This document shows, in pieces, positions 5,126 through 8,476 of a stretch of 8,476 nucleotides of DNA; positions within the stretch are counted from its first letter, which is position 1; each line of letters opens with the position of its first letter. This DNA is from Rhodospirillaceae bacterium. Lineage in GTDB: Bacteria > Pseudomonadota > Alphaproteobacteria > Rhodospirillales > Magnetovibrionaceae. The position numbers were made by a program, and so were the translations under genes. Under the pieces are notes generated by a model. It was not told the DNA's origin, made no database searches, and worked only from the letters and a program-made list of their open reading frames with translations. The stretch covers positions 1 through 8,476 of the forward strand of contig NVTL01000077.1 in assembly GCA_002401565.1 (NCBI GenBank), in the 5' to 3' direction.

Positions 5126-7561
5126 ATGCCCGTAGACACAGGCATTACGTCTCTAGTCATGCTCGCCCAGTTTTTTGAAAAGCCTGCGGATGCGGCCTCG
5201 CTGGCTCATGAACATGCTCCTGATGGGGAGGCTGTGGGGGAGGTTGAGCTTCTGAGAGCCGCTAAATCATTGGGGTTTAAGGCTAGGGCTCAAGATTTGT
5301 GTTTGAGCCGCCTTGATAAAGCACCGCTTCCTGTAATTGCCCAATGGAACGATGAAGAGGTTGAAGTTGAGGTTGAGATCGAGGCTGAGGGTCAAGCCCC
5401 AGACGGGCAAGCCGGCATGGCGTTGGGGCAGATAGGTCTCTCACCAGAAGATGCAGGGAACTCGCCTAAAACGATTATAAAAACCATCGTAAAGCCCGGA
5501 GGTTTCTTCATTCTTGCCAAGGCGCAGACCACACCCGCATTGGACGACGAAGGTCAACCCATAGAGGGTAAAACACAGACCAAGGTATTGATCCAGGACC
5601 CGGCAAAAGCGGACCAAAGCAATGGCATTACCGAACTGGATTTAGACGCTTTTGCCGAAAAGTTTTCGGGCCGGATTATCTGTTTGGCCAGCCGCGCTGA
5701 GCTGGCCGCCAAGCAACGTACTTTTGATTTGTCGTGGTTCATTCCGGCAATCGTTCGCTATCGGCGTTTGTTTGGCGAGGTGCTGTTGGCGTCTTTGTTC
5801 ATTCAAATCTTCGCGCTGGTATCGCCGTTGTTTTTCCAAGTGGTGGTCGACAAGGTTCTGGTGCACCGCGGCATGTCGAGTTTGGATGTTTTGATCTTTG
5901 CCATGATCGTGGTGAGTATATTCGAGGTTCTGTTTGGCACCTTGCGAACGTATCTGTTTTCACACACCACCAACCGCATCGATGTGCAGTTGGGGTCAGG
6001 CCTTTACAAACACCTGATGCAATTACCCATCGCCTATTTTAACGCGCGCCGTGTGGGCGAAACCGTGGCGCGGGTTCGCGAACTTGAAGGTGTGCGCAAC
6101 TTCCTCACCGGGTCGGCCCTGACCTTGGTTATGGACATGGCCTTCACGGTAATCTTTTTTGCGGTGATGTTCAGCTATGCGCCGTTGTTAACGTGGATCG
6201 TGGTGGGGTCGTTACCCTTTTATATTGCCATCAGTTTGCTGATCACGCCGGCATTGCGAAGGCGTGTCGAAGAAATGTTTCAACGCGGGGCGGAGAACCA
6301 AGCGTTCCTCACCGAAAGTGTATCAGGTGTCGAAACCGTCAAGGCCATGGCGGTCGAACCACAAATGCACCGCCGCTGGGAAGAACGCTTGGCCGAATAC
6401 GTCAAAGCCTCGTTCCGCGCCGCAATGCTCGGCAACTTTGCCCAAAATGGCGTGCAGTTGGTACAGAAAATTACCATGGGCCTGACGTTATATTTTGGCG
6501 CCAAGATCGTCATTTCCGGGGGCCTGACGGTGGGACAATTGGTGGCCTTTAACATGCTCAGCAATCATGTGTCGGGGCCGATTTTGCGGCTTGCCCAGCT
6601 GTGGCAGGATTTTCAGCAGATGCGGATTTCCGTGGAACGGTTGGGAGATATCCTCAATACACCGACAGAGCTTGCCGGAGGACAAACCGATCTTCCCGCC
6701 ATCAAAGGCGCCATTAAGTTTGAAGGCGTCACGTTTCGGTATAAACACGATACGCCGGAGGTTTTGCGCAATTTGTCGTTAGACATCAAAGCCGGGCAAA
6801 GCATCGGCATTGTCGGGCCGTCGGGTTCGGGCAAAAGCACCGTGGCTAAACTGGTGCAACGCATGTATGTACCGGAATCCGGAAAGGTCCTCATCGACGG
6901 CATTGATCTGGCTCAGGCCAGCCCCGCATGGCTGCGCCGTCAAATCGGCGTGGTATTACAAGAAAACTATTTGTTTAACCGCACGGTGTGGGAAAACATT
7001 GCGATCTCTCAACCCGCCACATCTCGTGATCGCATTGTCGAGGCGGCAAAGCTGGCGGGCGCACATGACTTTATTTTGGAACTGCCCGAAGCCTACGACA
7101 CCGTCATCGGTGAACGTGGCGGCACATTATCGGGCGGTCAACGTCAACGCATCGCCATTGCCCGCGCCTTGGTGAGCGAGCCCAGAATTTTGATTTTTGA
7201 TGAAGCGACCTCGGCCCTTGATTACGAGTCCGAAGAAATCGTCCAGAAAAACATGGAAAAGATTTGCATAGGCCGCACGGTGTTGATCATCGCTCACCGT
7301 CTGTCCACGGTGCGCACGTGTGATCGCATTATCACGGTCGAGGCCGGCGAAGTGGTCGAAGACGGCACCCATGATCATTTGATGGGGACCGGTGGACGTT
7401 ACGCAAGGCTGTGGCGCAATCAGTTGGAAGGCATCGGCATCATGCTGGATGATCCAAAGCCCAAGCCGCCAGCACAAGCCCCGGCTCCTGCCAAAGCTGT
7501 TCCACAAATGAAGGTCACCAACATCCGCCATCACGACAAACCTCAAACGAATAAGGTTTAA
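5126..7561 (+). CDS. hlyB: HlyB-type type I secretion ABC transporter (permease/ATPase)
   Basis: This encodes 811 residues, longer than the roughly 700 usual for HlyB. It is an inner-membrane ABC exporter that drives one-step secretion of RTX proteins by ATP hydrolysis. Residues 1-190 are a C39-peptidase-like domain without the catalytic Cys (V-D-T-G at 3-6 aligns with I-D-Y-G of E. coli HlyB), so it docks substrate rather than cleaves it. This domain is expanded by an acidic, low-complexity insert at about 76-122. Residues 204-500 are the six-helix transmembrane domain, with highly HlyB-like stretches such as SPLFFQVV (233-240) and VARVRELEGVRNFLTG (314-329). The ATPase domain has Walker A GPSGSGKST (564-572), Q-loop Gln612, signature LSGGQ (668-672), Walker B ILIFDE (688-693) and His724. 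A Pro/Ala/Lys-rich tail follows 776. All key residues are present. The symbol is family-level. Four bases separate it from hlyD, in one operon. Confidence 0.95.
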   Translation: MPVDTGITSLVMLAQFFEKPADAASLAHEHAPDGEAVGEVELLRAAKSLGFKARAQDLCLSRLDKAPLPVIAQWNDEEVEVEVEIEAEGQAPDGQAGMALGQIGLSPEDAGNSPKTIIKTIVKPGGFFILAKAQTTPALDDEGQPIEGKTQTKVLIQDPAKADQSNGITELDLDAFAEKFSGRIICLASRAELAAKQRTFDLSWFIPAIVRYRRLFGEVLLASLFIQIFALVSPLFFQVVVDKVLVHRGMSSLDVLIFAMIVVSIFEVLFGTLRTYLFSHTTNRIDVQLGSGLYKHLMQLPIAYFNARRVGETVARVRELEGVRNFLTGSALTLVMDMAFTVIFFAVMFSYAPLLTWIVVGSLPFYIAISLLITPALRRRVEEMFQRGAENQAFLTESVSGVETVKAMAVEPQMHRRWEERLAEYVKASFRAAMLGNFAQNGVQLVQKITMGLTLYFGAKIVISGGLTVGQLVAFNMLSNHVSGPILRLAQLWQDFQQMRISVERLGDILNTPTELAGGQTDLPAIKGAIKFEGVTFRYKHDTPEVLRNLSLDIKAGQSIGIVGPSGSGKSTVAKLVQRMYVPESGKVLIDGIDLAQASPAWLRRQIGVVLQENYLFNRTVWENIAISQPATSRDRIVEAAKLAGAHDFILELPEAYDTVIGERGGTLSGGQRQRIAIARALVSEPRILIFDEATSALDYESEEIVQKNMEKICIGRTVLIIAHRLSTVRTCDRIITVEAGEVVEDGTHDHLMGTGGRYARLWRNQLEGIGIMLDDPKPKPPAQAPAPAKAVPQMKVTNIRHHDKPQTNKV
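5351..5389 (+). repeat. Acidic GAGGTT-like repeat inside hlyB
   Basis: Repeated GAAGTT, GAGGTT and GAGATC units encode D-E-E-V-E-V-E-V-E-I-E-A-E (residues 76-88) at the edge of an insert in the substrate-docking domain. The unit structure suggests growth by replication slippage, and length may vary between strains. Confidence 0.5.
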
Positions 7562-7565
7562 GGAT

Positions 7566-8476
7566 ATGGATAAATTTTACGCCTTCATCGGGTCGGTTCA
7601 GCTGTACATCAAAATCACTAAAGAATGCCTTGCACGAGAAAAGGCAGGCCCGGCGGAACTGAAACGCAAAGCTCAGGAACTTCAGTTCCTACCCGCCGTT
7701 TTAGAAGTCACCGACTCTCCGCCGTCCCCACTGGGCCGAATGATCCTAGGCACCATCATGGTGTTTTTTATCATTGCCATTGCTTGGGCGAATATTGGCG
7801 AAATGGACATTATCTCTACGGCGCAGGGCAAGATTATTCCGATGGGCAAAGTGAAGGTCATCCAGCCCTTGGAAACCGGCATCGTTAAAGCCATCCACGT
7901 GCATGATGGGCAACGGGTCAAAGCTGGCGATGTGTTGATCGAGTTAAACCCGACCGGAGCCGTCGCCGATGAAACGCGGTTGAAACGCGAATTGATCTCG
8001 GCAAGGGTCACGATTGCCCGGCTTGAGGCTTTGTTGCTCAACGAACCGCTGGAAGTCTTTTTCCCACCAGACGACGCGCCCAAAGATTTGGTCACCCGCA
8101 ATCGACGTCATTTGGAAAGTGCCTACGCGGAACAAAAAGCGCGGCTGGAAACCATCGACAATGAGGTGGTTCAAAAACAAGCCGAAATCCGCACCACGCG
8201 CATTGAAATACGCCGCTTAAAAATGATCCTGCCCAATGTCAAAGAACGAGTCGAAAAACGTCGGATCTTGGTCGAAAAAGGCTATTCACCTCGTCTTGAT
8301 TTTTTGGAATTAGAACAGCAACTGATCGATACGGAACAACAAAAGCTCGGTGCTGAATCGCGTCTTAATGAACTGATGGCAGCGGCACGCGCCACCACCA
8401 GCCGCCGGGACCAGTTCATCGCCGAAAGCCACCGCACGACCCAAGACGAGCTTGATACCGTCATCACCCGCGCCGA
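7566..8476 (+). CDS. hlyD: HlyD-family type I secretion periplasmic adaptor (partial, 3' end outside window)
   Basis: The frame is open from ATG 7566 to the window edge, giving 303 residues of a protein usually about 430-480 long. HlyD bridges the inner-membrane ABC exporter and a TolC-like outer-membrane channel. Residues 1-55 are the cytoplasmic segment, with LQFLPAVLEVTDSPPSPLGR resembling the FLPAHLELIETP stretch of E. coli HlyD. A single membrane helix spans about 58-77. Residues 96-130 are the first half of the lipoyl-like domain (VIQPLETGIVKAIHVHDGQ, then VKAGDVLIEL). From about 135 onward, long charged heptad-like helices form the periplasmic coiled-coil hairpin that meets the outer-membrane channel, including EKGYSPRLDFLELEQQL (237-253). 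The second half of the lipoyl-like domain and the beta-barrel lie outside the window. Spacing to hlyB is 4 bases; an AAGG inside the end of hlyB (7553-7556) is the likely ribosome binding site, implying translational coupling. The symbol is family-level. Confidence 0.93.
   Translation, partial: MDKFYAFIGSVQLYIKITKECLAREKAGPAELKRKAQELQFLPAVLEVTDSPPSPLGRMILGTIMVFFIIAIAWANIGEMDIISTAQGKIIPMGKVKVIQPLETGIVKAIHVHDGQRVKAGDVLIELNPTGAVADETRLKRELISARVTIARLEALLLNEPLEVFFPPDDAPKDLVTRNRRHLESAYAEQKARLETIDNEVVQKQAEIRTTRIEIRRLKMILPNVKERVEKRRILVEKGYSPRLDFLELEQQLIDTEQQKLGAESRLNELMAAARATTSRRDQFIAESHRTTQDELDTVITRA

Larger units (their letters stand above)
4922..5139 (+). repeat. Intact copy (B) of the duplicated hlyB control region
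   Basis: This is the direct-repeat partner of 659-872. It spans most of the divergent gap between the WD40 gene and hlyB, together with the first five codons of hlyB. The ribosome binding site, start codon and reading frame are intact here. The two copies differ at roughly a quarter of positions overall but at only 4 of 45 in the central block, so the duplication is old or came from a related second locus rather than a recent copying event. Confidence 0.8.

Noticed and set aside
7127..7546. Minus-strand ORF of 139 codons inside hlyB, and a similar one at 7682-8101 inside hlyD
   Set aside because: Both are antisense to well-supported coding sequence with clear HlyB or HlyD motifs, have no family features of their own and no good ribosome binding site. 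They are by-products of GC-biased codon use.
1..8476. CRISPR arrays, tRNA or rRNA genes, toxin-antitoxin pairs
   Set aside because: I saw no evenly spaced repeats, no cloverleaf-like or rRNA-like sequence, and no recognisable toxin-antitoxin gene pair.

Overview
The window looks like an accessory, secretion-related locus from a Gram-negative bacterium, most likely a marine or freshwater alphaproteobacterium of the Rhodospirillales type. That placement is an inference from gene style: an RTX protein with a class 3 lipase head, a HlyB/HlyD type I secretion pair, and moderate-GC codon use in hlyBD. No rRNA or other taxonomic marker is present. Base composition is uneven. The hlyBD genes are moderately GC-rich, the lipase and WD40 genes are lower, and the first ~650 bases are strongly AT-rich, which suggests a mosaic assembled by transfer and rearrangement.

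Layout, left to right. Positions 1-97 look like the end of an insertion sequence of IS3-family style, with the start of a minus-strand ORF (ATG at 17, strong ribosome binding site) running off the left edge. Next comes an AT-rich minus-strand gene (131-550) for a small multi-pass membrane protein of unknown function. Positions 551-874 hold no intact gene. Their right part (659-872) is a diverged copy of the hlyB promoter, leader and first codons. That copy stops exactly where the next gene ends. A minus-strand pair then follows in transcription order: a membrane-anchored WD40 beta-propeller protein (4881 to 3121) and, 26 bases later, an RTX-type class 3 lipase (3094 to 875). The lipase lacks the long RTX repeat array and C-terminal secretion signal expected of the family. 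Positions 4882-5125 are a divergent control region carrying the intact copy of the repeat. A plus-strand operon follows: a HlyB-type ABC exporter (5126-7561), then the HlyD-type adaptor (7566 to beyond the right edge).

Working together: HlyB and HlyD would form the inner-membrane and periplasmic parts of a type I secretion channel (the outer-membrane TolC-like partner is not in the window). The divergent lipase is the natural candidate cargo. As it stands the lipase appears to have lost its C-terminus through a rearrangement that joined its gene to the fifth codon or so of a second, now lost, hlyB copy. The WD40 protein is predicted to face the periplasm and is co-transcribed ahead of the lipase, so it may be a partner, regulator or protector for it; this is inference. 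The most interesting signals are the 215-base duplication with its sharp junction, the conserved dyad inside it, and the repeated arrangement in which a minus-strand membrane-associated gene lies divergent to each copy of the hlyB promoter.
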